From Billgrantia antri (GTDB taxonomy: Bacteria; Pseudomonadota; Gammaproteobacteria; Pseudomonadales; Halomonadaceae): a stretch of 64,000 bases of DNA. The number at the start of each line of letters is the position of its first letter. Position 1 is the stretch's first letter. The stretch lies in NCBI RefSeq assembly GCF_019430905.1, contig NZ_JAHYCA010000004.1, forward strand, positions 186,001 through 250,000. Reading direction: 5' to 3'. The notes under the pieces were generated by a model. The model saw only the letters and a list, made by a program, of their open reading frames with translations, searched no databases and was not told the origin of the DNA. Shown in pieces: positions 45,374 to 55,602 of the stretch. The translations under genes were made by a program, and so were the position numbers.

Positions 45374-46756
45374 TCAATAAGCATTAGGATTGATGAATCC
45401 CTTGGCAATGGTCAGCGCAATGATCCTCAGGTCCAGCCACAGCGACCAGTTGTCGATGTACCACAGGTCGCACTCCACCCGCCGCTGCATCTTGTCCAGG
45501 GTGTCGGTCTCGCCACGCAGCCCGTTCACCTGCGCCCAGCCGGTGATGCCCGGCTTCACCTTGTGGCGGCGCATGTACGACTCGACCAGCTCCTTGTAGT
45601 GTTCGTTGTGCGCCAGCGCGTGCGGGCGCGGGCCCACGATCGACATGCGCCCCTGCAGCACGTTATAGAACTGCGGCAGCTCATCCAGCGAGGTACGGCG
45701 CAGGAAAGCCCCGATAGGGGTCAGCCGCGGATCTCTCTTGGTGGCCTGGGTTACCTGGCCGTTAGCCTCCTGGTGCACCCTCATCGAGCGAAACTTGTAC
45801 ACCTTGAATCGCTTGCCGTTTACCCCCGTACGATACTGCTTGAAGACGACCGGCCCCGGTGATGTGGCCTTGATCAGAATGGCAATCACGATTACCGCCG
45901 GCAGGGCAATCAGCGAGAACAGCGTGCCCAGGATGATATCCTCCAGGCGTTTGACGATGCGCGGCACGCCATCGATAGGGGTGACGCTGAGATCCACCGC
46001 CAAGTGCCCCGCCACCTCACCCATCCGGTGATTGAGTAGCTGCATGCCGGGAAAATCGGGAATGAAGCGCACCTCGGCCGTATGGTTGCGCAGCGCGAAA
46101 AAGATCGACCGAACCACTCCCCCCATCTCCAGGGGCACGCAGATCCACACCTCTCGTGCACCAGACTCCTCCACCCGCTTGACCAACCGCTCCAGTTGCG
46201 GCTCGGTGGGAGAACAGCTCATGCGCTCGATGCCGGCAATAGAGTACCCCTCGGCAGGTGAGGCTCGCATGCCCTGGGCTACGCGCACCAGCTGCTGGCC
46301 GGGCCCGACGAGGAACACCGAGCGGCGCGCCCCGCCGCGTCGGCGTACTCGTCGCAACAGCAGCTGGGCGACGACACGCAGCCCGGCACACACGATAAAA
46401 GAGAAGAGCAGCGTCATGCCCACCCATAGGCGCGAATAACGCTCAGCGGCATGGGCAAAATAGATCAGCGACGTCACCAACACCGCCACCAATAACCAGA
46501 CGAAGAGCAAACGCATCACCAGCGTGGTGATACGGGTGATCCGCCAGCGCGAGTACCCGCCCTGAGCCATGTTCATCACGATCACCAGCAGGCCCATCAC
46601 CGCGATGGCCAGCCAATAGCGGTCGTGGTCGGGCGTTATCCCGAAGCGAACCCAGTGGGCGAGGATGCCGGCCCCCAGCACGACAAGAAAATCGAGGACC
46701 GGTACAATCAGTTGTGCTGGGTAACGCTCGGCAAAGCTGATTGCCGTGTGCTTCAT
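45374..46756 (-). CDS. Undecaprenyl-phosphate glucose phosphotransferase (WbaP/WcaJ type)
   Basis: 460 residues. Four to five N-terminal membrane helices (to ~residue 125), a CoA-binding-like Rossmann domain (RRSVFLVGPGQQLVRVAQGM...), another membrane segment (~280-300), then the bacterial sugar transferase domain with VYKFRSMRVH, DPRLTPIGAFLRRTSLDELPQ, MSIVGPRPHA and KPGITGWAQVNGLRGET. It starts repeat-unit synthesis by moving a hexose-1-phosphate to undecaprenyl phosphate. AAGGAG precedes the ATG. The presence of an initiating transferase shows the locus makes a Wzx/Wzy-type polymer. Confidence 0.93.
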   Translation of the reverse strand: MKHTAISFAERYPAQLIVPVLDFLVVLGAGILAHWVRFGITPDHDRYWLAIAVMGLLVIVMNMAQGGYSRWRITRITTLVMRLLFVWLLVAVLVTSLIYFAHAAERYSRLWVGMTLLFSFIVCAGLRVVAQLLLRRVRRRGGARRSVFLVGPGQQLVRVAQGMRASPAEGYSIAGIERMSCSPTEPQLERLVKRVEESGAREVWICVPLEMGGVVRSIFFALRNHTAEVRFIPDFPGMQLLNHRMGEVAGHLAVDLSVTPIDGVPRIVKRLEDIILGTLFSLIALPAVIVIAILIKATSPGPVVFKQYRTGVNGKRFKVYKFRSMRVHQEANGQVTQATKRDPRLTPIGAFLRRTSLDELPQFYNVLQGRMSIVGPRPHALAHNEHYKELVESYMRRHKVKPGITGWAQVNGLRGETDTLDKMQRRVECDLWYIDNWSLWLDLRIIALTIAKGFINPNAY

Positions 46757-46898
46757 CGACTCGACTCCTTGCCACCATCATCGTCTTGCATGTGACAACG
46801 AGCCGCAGCAATCGGCACCGTCGAAGCAGTAGCATGGCCACCACGAGACAGTGCAGGCCGCCCCCCACCCCATCTTCCTTCCAGCATGTCACGGTCCC

Positions 46899-47408
46899 CT
46901 ACAAGTTACGGAGCAACGCATTGAACTCCTGTGCGAATGCGCTGCGCGTACGGTGAATGCGCTCTGCGGCGCCTGTTTCACCCTGCGGCCAGCCAGCGGG
47001 CTCGACGATAGCCGACACCAGCTGCGGCACGCTTTCATAAGCGGGCACATTGTACATGCGTAGGAAAGCTTCGGCGGTATCAATTTGGTGGTCGTTGCGA
47101 TGCTCGCCGAACTCAGCCCGGCGCGGGAGCATCATAACCGGCTTGCCTGCCTCCAGGCAGGCGATGATGTTACCCATGCCGGCATGGGTGACGACCAGAT
47201 CGGCCGCTTCGAACAGGGCCTGGAATTCTTCACTCGGAAACAGCGGCCGGGCCAGTACATTCGGCCATTCGCCCAGCCCCTCCAGGCTGGCCCCAGGGCC
47301 GGCCTGAAAGGTTAGCTGCCACTGCGGCCGTTGCAGGGCCACCTGCTCCACCACTTCGCCAAGGCGGGGAAAGTCGAACTGGGTGCCGGCGGTGAACAGC
47401 AGCTTCAT
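46899..47408 (-). CDS. pssE: PssE/Alg13-like glycosyltransferase catalytic half
   Basis: 169 residues from the ATG at 47408, overlapping the pssD stop (ATGA). It is the C-terminal GT28-type half: MKLLFTAGTQFDFPRLGEVVEQ, then LFEAADLVVTHAGMGNIIACLEAGKPVMMLPRRAEFGEHRNDHQ, cut here for length, with the donor-binding His and Gly-rich turn. With PssD it forms a split enzyme like eukaryotic Alg13/Alg14, adding the second sugar (often glucuronic acid) at the membrane. Confidence 0.88.
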   Translation of the reverse strand: MKLLFTAGTQFDFPRLGEVVEQVALQRPQWQLTFQAGPGASLEGLGEWPNVLARPLFPSEEFQALFEAADLVVTHAGMGNIIACLEAGKPVMMLPRRAEFGEHRNDHQIDTAEAFLRMYNVPAYESVPQLVSAIVEPAGWPQGETGAAERIHRTRSAFAQEFNALLRNL

Positions 47409-47902
47409 AGCAGGCCCCCGAGGTGGCGGACGCGCCCCGTGGCCAGCTCGGGCCACTGGGTGAGTACCTGGGTAGCGAACAGGCACGCAGCGCGACCGGA
47501 AAGCGAAAGCCGCCGGCTGTTGGCAATGCTATCCACCCAGATCGTCTTGCGGCCCAGCAGCCACCCGGCGAACAGGACCAAAAGCCCCGGTGCAGCCCCG
47601 GTGCTGATAACCGCATCCGCACGGCTCTGCCGTACGATGCGCAGGGCCTGGGGCAACTGCCAAAGCCCACGGTGTAGCTCGCGCACGCTAAAGTCGCGAA
47701 GATAATAGTCAGCCAAGCCGTTCTGCCCGGCCCCCGTAGAAACGAATTCGGCCTCGTCGGCCTCCACCAGTTCAGCCAGCCGCTTCAGCTGAACCCAGTG
47801 GCCACCGAACGAGGCCGCAAAGAGAACGTTGATCTTGAATACTCCCCAACAAAGGCGACCAGGCCGCCGCACAAATCTGCAACCTAGCTGCCCTTTCCTC
47901 AC
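47405..47902 (-). CDS. pssD: PssD/Alg14-like membrane-anchor half of a split glycosyltransferase
   Basis: 165 residues if the GTG at 47902 is used; the conserved part starts at residue ~23 (INVLFAASFGGHWVQLKRLAEL), and no ATG lies just before it, so the start is uncertain. Alg14-like features: GGHWVQL acceptor loop, ISTGAAPGLLVLFAGWLLGRKTIWVDSIA. It recruits PssE to the membrane. It begins 6 nt after the stop of the Wzy-like gene. Confidence 0.85.
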   Translation of the reverse strand: MRKGQLGCRFVRRPGRLCWGVFKINVLFAASFGGHWVQLKRLAELVEADEAEFVSTGAGQNGLADYYLRDFSVRELHRGLWQLPQALRIVRQSRADAVISTGAAPGLLVLFAGWLLGRKTIWVDSIANSRRLSLSGRAACLFATQVLTQWPELATGRVRHLGGLL

Positions 47903-47908
47903 ATAGCG

Positions 47909-49339
47909 CTAACCGGCCCGGGCTTCGTCACTCACCACGCCAGCCATCGGCGCACCGGGCGATCGTGCCGATACCGCATAAGCCAGCATGAACAGCGCCA
48001 GCCCCAGGGCGTACGGCGAGAACCCCTCTTCCTGAAAAACCGAGTTAGCCATCAGCGCGATACAGTAGAAGAACGCCAGCCGAACCGTACTCTCCTCCAG
48101 GAACGGCAGCGCCACCCTGCGGATCAGCGCCAAGTAGAACGTATAGACCAAGATAATGCCAAGCAGGCCCAACTGGCTCAAGCCTACCGCAAGAACCGAA
48201 TCGTCGAACTGTGGCCCTTCCACCAATGAGCGAGACATGCTTCCGCCAAAACCCAGGCCACCGCCCAGTACATTTTCCGGAATGTGGAACAGCGCCCCCG
48301 CCACCTTGACCATATGCGGGTTGCCGACTCGAAACCCCACCAGGTAAGCCAACAGAAGGTAACCCAGCACGACCGTGAACATGGCTGCAAAGAACAGTCG
48401 AGGCCGCATGCGTATCCGGTAGAGTATTTCGAAGATGACGATGAGCCCCAACGCAATCACGCTTCCCTTCACCCCAAAAACCAGGCTGGCCACCAATGCC
48501 AGCGCAGCCAGCACGCGCCGCCTGTGGCAGAAAAACCATAGCGAGAAGAAGAGAAACAGGTAGGAAGAGGAAATCGGATGCCCCAGTGCGCCTAGGGGGC
48601 GATAGGCATGAATGTCAGGAAACAGCTCAAAATTAAAGAACTTACGTACATTCCGCTCGGCCAACGTCTCGGGTGTGAATAGCTTGCCCATCTTTAGCGA
48701 ATAGTAATCCGCCATGTTCGTCACCTGATAGAACGATTGAGGCGCAACATACTCGAACGCCAACAGGGCGCCATAAGCCACGAAGATGGCGAACAAGATG
48801 GGCGTTACATTGTACGGCCGAACCACTAAGCCAAGCAGAAAGAAGAGGAAGGGAAAGAGATAGAGCCGCAGGTAGGCGGCGGAAGCCGCCAGGCCATTAC
48901 CAGCCAACCAGCCATATAGGAAATAGCTACTCAGCAGCCCGAGAAACAGGGGCAGAACTATCTTCATAGACCCTGCAGCGATGACAGGCTCCAGCCGGCA
49001 AGCCGTAACCAGAAGTGTCAGCAGGCCAAACAGAACGGCAAAATCGATACCTAGCAGCGCCAGCAAGTGGTCCCGCTCAACGATACCAGGCGAGAGCAAA
49101 CTCGCTGCCAGGTTAGCCAACAAGAAAACGAAAAAGAACTGCCCCGCCCGCCCCTCTCGTACAGCACACAGAAAAGCCACGCATAACAATGGAACGGCAG
49201 GTATCAACAGAAGAACATTCCAGGCAGCCAGTATGAAGGTGGCTAACCCCAGGGGAAGAAACAACCTGCCCAGCAGGGGCTGGGGAAGAAGGGAAAACAA
49301 TCGATCCTCAAGAGACATTCCCACACCAGAGTAGGCCAT
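47909..49339 (-). CDS. Multi-spanning membrane protein, probable polysaccharide polymerase (Wzy-like)
   Basis: 476 residues with 11-13 membrane helices, full of Leu/Phe. A loop in the middle (residues ~215-260, YSLKMGKLFTPETLAERN and FPDIHAYRPLGALGHP) and a late loop with GGGLGFGGSMSRSLVEG are the polar parts. The layout fits Wzy polymerases, which have little sequence identity. It sits between PssD and a glycosyltransferase, where exopolysaccharide polymerases often lie. An internal ATG at residue 8 could be the true start. Assignment rests on topology and position. Confidence 0.7.
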   Translation of the reverse strand: MAYSGVGMSLEDRLFSLLPQPLLGRLFLPLGLATFILAAWNVLLLIPAVPLLCVAFLCAVREGRAGQFFFVFLLANLAASLLSPGIVERDHLLALLGIDFAVLFGLLTLLVTACRLEPVIAAGSMKIVLPLFLGLLSSYFLYGWLAGNGLAASAAYLRLYLFPFLFFLLGLVVRPYNVTPILFAIFVAYGALLAFEYVAPQSFYQVTNMADYYSLKMGKLFTPETLAERNVRKFFNFELFPDIHAYRPLGALGHPISSSYLFLFFSLWFFCHRRRVLAALALVASLVFGVKGSVIALGLIVIFEILYRIRMRPRLFFAAMFTVVLGYLLLAYLVGFRVGNPHMVKVAGALFHIPENVLGGGLGFGGSMSRSLVEGPQFDDSVLAVGLSQLGLLGIILVYTFYLALIRRVALPFLEESTVRLAFFYCIALMANSVFQEEGFSPYALGLALFMLAYAVSARSPGAPMAGVVSDEARAG

Positions 49340-49390
49340 GGCTAGCTATCCTTGCTATGCTTTGGAAGCGGCTTGTAACGCACCGTGGTT

Positions 49391-50422
49391 TCAATGCGAA
49401 CCGTGCCGAGAGAGCGCTTTCTGGTACAGCGCTACCAACTGTTGCGCCACCTGGCGCTGAGTAAACCCCTTATCGATCAGGTGCTGTCGCAACCTGGCAC
49501 GCAACTCTTCACCTTGCGCTACGCTATCCAGTACTTGCCGCAGGGCTTCACCTAAAGCAGCGCCAGTGGCCTCTTCCACAACCCGGCAGTTCTCAGCGCC
49601 GTCTAGAATATGCCGCACCCCGCCCACGTTGCGTGCCACCACCGGCGTACCACATGCCAGGGCCTCGCGTACTGAATTGGGCGAGCCTTCGAAGTCCGAC
49701 GCCAGCAGGTGAGCACTAGCCGCATTGAAATAGAACGGGACTTCATCCCGAGCGGCCTGGGTCATGATCAACGGCTCTACCATGGCATCATGGCGCTGCA
49801 CGTAGGCTACCGCCTCGCTGAAGAGATCGAAGCGCTTTTCGGCGCGAACGGTATTGGCACTCACGAACAGCACATAGCGTTTGGAAGGATCGAGCCCAAG
49901 CTGCCGCTTGGCAGCCTGCCGATCCTGTATGGTGAAAAGCGTTTCATTCACCCCATTGGGCAACAGCACCGCCCCATGGCCGGCAAAACGCCTGGGCAGC
50001 CGCGACTTGTAGACCTTCCACTTACAGTAACAGGTGAGAAACCAGAACACTGGCCAACCTAACGGCGCCAACCGCCCTTTCAGGTTATGCCGGCCATCGT
50101 TCATGAACGAGACCACAAGTTTACTGCGTGGCACCGAGAACACTCCCAGCAGGCCGACCAACACGTGGTGACAATGCACCAGATCATATCGGCGGGCATT
50201 AAGCAGCATGAACCACCAGGCTTTTAGATAGGCCAAGATGCCATCATTTTCCTTACTAATGACATGTACCTTGACACCAACCCCCTCCTCATACAATGAG
50301 TCTATCTGCTCTTTTATAAATACACCTTTCACAGGCGCTAAAGAAGTCGGAAAGGCATTCGTAATATGAGCGGTATTGATTATCTTAAGATCATAGCGAC
50401 AATCAGACTTATTAATAACCAT
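49391..50422 (-). CDS. Family 4 glycosyltransferase
   Basis: 343 residues. LKIINTAHITNAFPTSLAPVKGVFIKEQ near the N-terminus is split between two views here; the donor domain has RYVLFVSANTVRAEKRFDL and LLASDFEGSPNSVREALACG with the E-x7-E motif. GT-B fold, cytoplasmic. The N-terminal ten residues are unlike the family and no ribosome binding site is evident at the ATG, so the start is uncertain. It lies 19 nt downstream of the AT-rich glycosyltransferase at 50442. Confidence 0.85.
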   Translation of the reverse strand: MVINKSDCRYDLKIINTAHITNAFPTSLAPVKGVFIKEQIDSLYEEGVGVKVHVISKENDGILAYLKAWWFMLLNARRYDLVHCHHVLVGLLGVFSVPRSKLVVSFMNDGRHNLKGRLAPLGWPVFWFLTCYCKWKVYKSRLPRRFAGHGAVLLPNGVNETLFTIQDRQAAKRQLGLDPSKRYVLFVSANTVRAEKRFDLFSEAVAYVQRHDAMVEPLIMTQAARDEVPFYFNAASAHLLASDFEGSPNSVREALACGTPVVARNVGGVRHILDGAENCRVVEEATGAALGEALRQVLDSVAQGEELRARLRQHLIDKGFTQRQVAQQLVALYQKALSRHGSH

Positions 50423-50441
50423 ATGAAACGACCTTAACTAA

Positions 50442-51557
50442 TCAAGCAAGCAAGTCGAGAAAGTATTTTTTGAAACGAAAAACACTATGATCTTCCAGCA
50501 GAGCCATCCTATCGAAGGGCAAAAAATTACCTTTTTTATATTCTTTTAGGCCATATAAAAGACTCTCAGCCAGTTCACCGTGGCAAGCAGGAACAAGATA
50601 AGAGTTGCTTTCATTCAACAACAACCTAGTATCCCCAACATCAGTTGCAATCACCTCACAACCGGAAGCGATTGCTTCCAGCACAAATTGAGATGGGTAA
50701 TTTTCGTAAGATTGTAAAGAAAGGGCAAATTTCGTTCTTCTCAGCAAAAACTCTGCCTCCTTACCATCTACATAGCCATGAAGCACCAGCTGCACGTACT
50801 CATAAACCCTGCTAGCAAACTCATCGTACAAGTAGCCATCCCCGGCAACGTGAGCAAATATCCTTATCTTTTGACTCTCAATTATGTCCAGCGCCTTCAA
50901 AAAGAGATCAACGCCTTTTCCGTCGACCAGCCTACACATGAAAAGGCAGTCTACATCTCTGCCTTCTCGTGAATCCTGCACACAATGATAATTATTTTTT
51001 AGCTCTGCAACACGCCTCGAAAATGTACACGGCGAGATGGTTATTTTACTTGGCAAAATATGTTTTCCAAAAATATTTAATAAATTAAATTTTATACTAG
51101 GCGACAAGACATCAATGAATCTGGATGACAAAAAGGTAAGGCGCCAAAATAAAAACTCCTTCTTAGTAAAATCTCTTTTTTCTCGCCTGGTAGAATTGAC
51201 AACAGAAACTGAAACCTTGAATCCAAGAACAAAAGACAAAACACTAAAGACAAAGCTATATGGCCCTGGATTTATGCAAAAGTGCACCCACTTAACTTTT
51301 TGCTTTTTTAAAAAAAAAAGAACCTTAATTACAAACAAACACTTTCCAAAAATTCCTTTACCGTAAACTTCAGGAGAAAATATATTGCAATCCTCAGGAT
51401 CTTTTAGCAAAGTTTTACCATAGAAATCAACAAGCTCGCGATTGGTAATTAGGTAAAAACAGTCACTTTCCTCTCTCAAACTTTCATATAGATAAGAAAA
51501 TCTCCTTTCAGCGCCACCAGGCGCCCCGGAACAGGCGAAAAAAAATGCCACCCTCAT
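50442..51557 (-). CDS. Family 4 glycosyltransferase, AT-rich
   Basis: 371 residues from the ATG at 51557 (GAGGTGG 2-8 nt upstream). GT-B signatures: RVAFFFACSGAPGGAERRFS with the Gly-rich acceptor loop, VDCLFMCRLVDGKGVDLFL, and YENYPSQFVLEAIASGCEVIA. The base composition is far lower in GC than the flanking genes, with many AAA, TTT and ATA codons, as is common for recently exchanged glycan genes. Its sugar specificity cannot be told. Confidence 0.85.
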   Translation of the reverse strand: MRVAFFFACSGAPGGAERRFSYLYESLREESDCFYLITNRELVDFYGKTLLKDPEDCNIFSPEVYGKGIFGKCLFVIKVLFFLKKQKVKWVHFCINPGPYSFVFSVLSFVLGFKVSVSVVNSTRREKRDFTKKEFLFWRLTFLSSRFIDVLSPSIKFNLLNIFGKHILPSKITISPCTFSRRVAELKNNYHCVQDSREGRDVDCLFMCRLVDGKGVDLFLKALDIIESQKIRIFAHVAGDGYLYDEFASRVYEYVQLVLHGYVDGKEAEFLLRRTKFALSLQSYENYPSQFVLEAIASGCEVIATDVGDTRLLLNESNSYLVPACHGELAESLLYGLKEYKKGNFLPFDRMALLEDHSVFRFKKYFLDLLA

Positions 51558-51612
51558 TGCCACCTCATCTGATTCCAAAAAAGCATTGTAATAACAAAAA
51601 CCATAGAAAAGA

Positions 51613-52698
51613 TTAAATTTTCTTAATAACAGCAGCCACAGTCTCTATGATTTCTTTAGTTAGATATGGATGCATGGGTAAAGAAATGACTTGTTCTGCC
51701 AGCCTATCCCCTTCATTCAAGATAGAACTTACATCCCTGACTGCGGGCTGTTTATTGAGAGGAATAGGATAGTGCACAGAAGATGGCACACCGGCACTTT
51801 CAAGTGCCATAATCACATCGTCACGCCGAGAGACTCGAATTGTATATTGCGCCCAGCTACTAATATTATATGGCTCAATATATGGCGCAGTCACCATCCC
51901 AACAGTTTGAAACATGTTGGTATAAATAGCAGCCACTCGGTTTCTCGCTTCAATTTCCTCTGACAAAATTTTCAATTTCGGTAATAATATAGCCGCCTGC
52001 AAGGTATCCAGCCTGCTATTTACACCGACGCGCACATGGTGATAGCGACGATCCTGACCATGACGGGCGATTTGACGAAGTATAGTTGCCAACTCATCAT
52101 TGTTTGTGAATATGGCTCCACCGTCTCCGTAGCACCCCAGCGGCTTGCTAGGAAAGAAGCTCGTTGTAGCAATGGTGCTAAGGTTACATGATTTTCGACC
52201 CTTATACGTTGCACCAAAGCTTTGAGCGGCATCTTCGATAACAGGAATATCATACCGTCCGGCAATGGCATTGATGACATCAAAATCCGCACACTGCCCA
52301 TACAGGGACACAGGAATGATAGCCTTGGTGCGAGGACTAATAGCCGCTTCAAGCTTGCTTGGATCCAAATTAAATGTACGTGGATCAATATCTACATAAA
52401 CAGGCTTGGCTCCTAACAATGCCACAGTTTCTGCGGTAGCAATGTAGGAAAAGCCAGGTGTTATCACTTCGTCTCCGTGACCGACTCCTAGGGCCATCTG
52501 GGCGATCTGCAGGGCATCGGTGCCGTTAGCACAAGTAATGCAATATTTTGCGCCTGTGTAAGCCTCTAGTTTCTTTTCGAGCTCAGCAACTTCGGGACCG
52601 AGAATATACTTTCCATGTGCTAACACGCGCTGTATGCCCGACTCAATCTCGTCTTTGATACGAGCCTGCTGGGCAGCCAAGTCAATAAAGGGCATCAT
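51613..52698 (-). CDS. wbpE: DegT/DnrJ/EryC1 aminotransferase, WbpE type
   Basis: 361 residues. PLP enzyme with the substrate loop [17 protein letters not shown], the PLP-binding [13 protein letters not shown] and the Lys region [17 protein letters not shown]. The context (next to wbpD and wbpB) assigns it to WbpE, which aminates UDP-3-keto-GlcNAcA using Glu to give UDP-GlcNAc3NA. It overlaps wbpD by ATGA. Confidence 0.92.
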   Translation of the reverse strand: MMPFIDLAAQQARIKDEIESGIQRVLAHGKYILGPEVAELEKKLEAYTGAKYCITCANGTDALQIAQMALGVGHGDEVITPGFSYIATAETVALLGAKPVYVDIDPRTFNLDPSKLEAAISPRTKAIIPVSLYGQCADFDVINAIAGRYDIPVIEDAAQSFGATYKGRKSCNLSTIATTSFFPSKPLGCYGDGGAIFTNNDELATILRQIARHGQDRRYHHVRVGVNSRLDTLQAAILLPKLKILSEEIEARNRVAAIYTNMFQTVGMVTAPYIEPYNISSWAQYTIRVSRRDDVIMALESAGVPSSVHYPIPLNKQPAVRDVSSILNEGDRLAEQVISLPMHPYLTKEIIETVAAVIKKI

Positions 52699-53276
52699 GT
52701 GCTTACCACTTCTAGCTGGTTGCCGTTAAGTATATAACGATAACCGGTGTTCTTGCATAAAACATCGCCCTGACCCGACAGCGGCAGATCAAGCTGTTCG
52801 CCGTACTGGCTCATCCAACCGATCTGCCTACCTGGCACACCCACCATGAGAGCGTAGGCCGGCACGTCTCTGTTGATTACCGCGCCGGCGCCGATAAAAG
52901 CGTACTCGCCAATGGTCACACCACATATGATAGTGCAGTTAGCACCCAACGAAGCGCCCCTCCTGATTAGAGTGTTTCGGTACTCATCCTTTCGCTCAAT
53001 CAACGAACGCGGATTATAAACATTCGTGAACACCATACTAGGGCCACAGAACACACCTTCTTCCAAGATAACGTTATCGTATACCGAAACATTATTCTGA
53101 ATTTTGCAGTGATCACCGATGACGACCTTGTTGCCGACAAATACATTTTGACCAAGAGACACGCCTTTGCCGATGCATGCACCGCTGCACACATGCGTGA
53201 AGTGCCAGACACGTGAACCATCACCGATCTGTGCACCTTCATCAACAATGGCAGAGTAGTGAATCATTACACTCAT
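52695..53276 (-). CDS. wbpD: Left-handed beta-helix acetyltransferase, WbpD type
   Basis: 193 residues from the ATG at 53276. Hexapeptide repeats run through most of the protein: [61 protein letters not shown]. WbpD/WlbB acetylates the 3-amino group of UDP-GlcNAc3NA with acetyl-CoA. It follows wbpB by one base (TGA-T-ATG) and overlaps wbpE, so the three are coupled. Confidence 0.93.
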   Translation of the reverse strand: MSVMIHYSAIVDEGAQIGDGSRVWHFTHVCSGACIGKGVSLGQNVFVGNKVVIGDHCKIQNNVSVYDNVILEEGVFCGPSMVFTNVYNPRSLIERKDEYRNTLIRRGASLGANCTIICGVTIGEYAFIGAGAVINRDVPAYALMVGVPGRQIGWMSQYGEQLDLPLSGQGDVLCKNTGYRYILNGNQLEVVST

Positions 53277-53277
53277 A

Positions 53278-54237
<960 letters not shown>

Positions 54238-55551
54238 TCAGGCCTTGATGATTTTAGTAGAGGACTCTCGATAAATCCCACGGCTGTCAACGATCAGCTT
54301 GGCGTGCTGCTTGATCAGCTCGTAATCAAAGCGGTCGTGGTCGGTGGCGAGTACAACAGCATCGAAGCTACCCAAACTGTCGGCGGTCAGCTCGACGCTT
54401 GAGAGTTCGAAGTGGTGCTCACGCATCTTGGGGAAAACAGGTACGTGTGGGTCACTATAAGCCACCTTTGCCCCTTTGGCCTGGATCCTCTCCATGATCT
54501 CCACCGAAGGCGATTCCCGCATATCATCCACATTCTTCTTGTAGGCGATACCAAGTATAAGTATCCGACTACCTTTAAGAGCTTTGCTATGGTCGTTCAG
54601 AACATCTATTAGCTTGCCCACCACATACTCTGGCATGGCGCGGTTCACCTCTCCTGAAAGCTCGATAAAACGGGTATGCAAGCCATACTCACGGGCTTTC
54701 CAGGTCAGGTAAAAGGGATCGATGGGTATACAGTGACCACCCAGCCCTGGCCCCGGGTAATACGGGGTAAAGCCGAACGGCTTTGTAGCGGCAGCATCAA
54801 CGACTTCGAATATATCGATGCCCATACGATCAGCGACAATCTTCATCTCATTGACCAGGCCGATATTCACCGCCCGATGAATATTCTCAAGCAGCTTAGT
54901 CATCTCAGCTGCCTTCGTAGAACTCATCGGAATAATCTGCGCTATTGCTGCGGAGTAAAGTGCCACCCCCACCTCGCGACATGCGTGTGTATGGCCACCT
55001 AATACTTTGGGGATCGTACTTGTTTCATAGTCAGGGTTGCCAGGATCCTCCCGTTCAGGAGAGTATACAAGAAATATATTAACACCTACATTCAAACCCT
55101 TTTCTTGAAGGCGCGGCAGCAACTCTTCTTCAGTAGTACCGGGATAGGTAGTGCTCTCTAGAGAAACTACCTGCCCTTCCCTAAGATAAGGTTTTACTGC
55201 CTCCATGGTGTTTATCACGAAGCTCATGTTCGGCTCGCGATACTTATTGAGTGGGGTGGGAACACATAGAATAACGGCATCAACCTCGACTACACGACCA
55301 AAATCATCAGTAGCTTCAAACCCTACTTCGACAGCCTTTTCCACTCTCTCTGAAGAAATATGTTCAATATAACTACCCCCTCCATTTAAAATTCTGTTCT
55401 TCTTTTTGTCAATGTCAAAGCCAATAACTCGAAAACCAACTTCACAATAACGCAAGCATAAAGGGAGGCCAACGTAGCCAAGACCAACGACCCCGACAAC
55501 AGCTTCTTTCTTCGTTAACTTAGATATCAAGCACTTATCTATGGACTCCAT
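54238..55551 (-). CDS. wbpA: UDP-N-acetyl-D-glucosamine 6-dehydrogenase, WbpA type
   Basis: 437 residues from the ATG at 55551 (AGGA 8 nt upstream; an ATG 3 codons earlier lacks one). It oxidises UDP-GlcNAc to UDP-GlcNAcA with two NAD. Motifs: [43 protein letters not shown], and the catalytic cysteine in [18 protein letters not shown]. It heads the wbpA-B-D-E block, the same order as in P. aeruginosa O5, leading to UDP-GlcNAc(3NAc)A. The UDP-ManNAc(3NAc)A epimerase WbpI is not in the window. Confidence 0.94.
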   Translation of the reverse strand: MESIDKCLISKLTKKEAVVGVVGLGYVGLPLCLRYCEVGFRVIGFDIDKKKNRILNGGGSYIEHISSERVEKAVEVGFEATDDFGRVVEVDAVILCVPTPLNKYREPNMSFVINTMEAVKPYLREGQVVSLESTTYPGTTEEELLPRLQEKGLNVGVNIFLVYSPEREDPGNPDYETSTIPKVLGGHTHACREVGVALYSAAIAQIIPMSSTKAAEMTKLLENIHRAVNIGLVNEMKIVADRMGIDIFEVVDAAATKPFGFTPYYPGPGLGGHCIPIDPFYLTWKAREYGLHTRFIELSGEVNRAMPEYVVGKLIDVLNDHSKALKGSRILILGIAYKKNVDDMRESPSVEIMERIQAKGAKVAYSDPHVPVFPKMREHHFELSSVELTADSLGSFDAVVLATDHDRFDYELIKQHAKLIVDSRGIYRESSTKIIKA

Positions 55552-55602
55552 ACAATTCATCCTAACAATAAAAAAACATCTTATAAAATTAATAGCAAAG
55601 CC

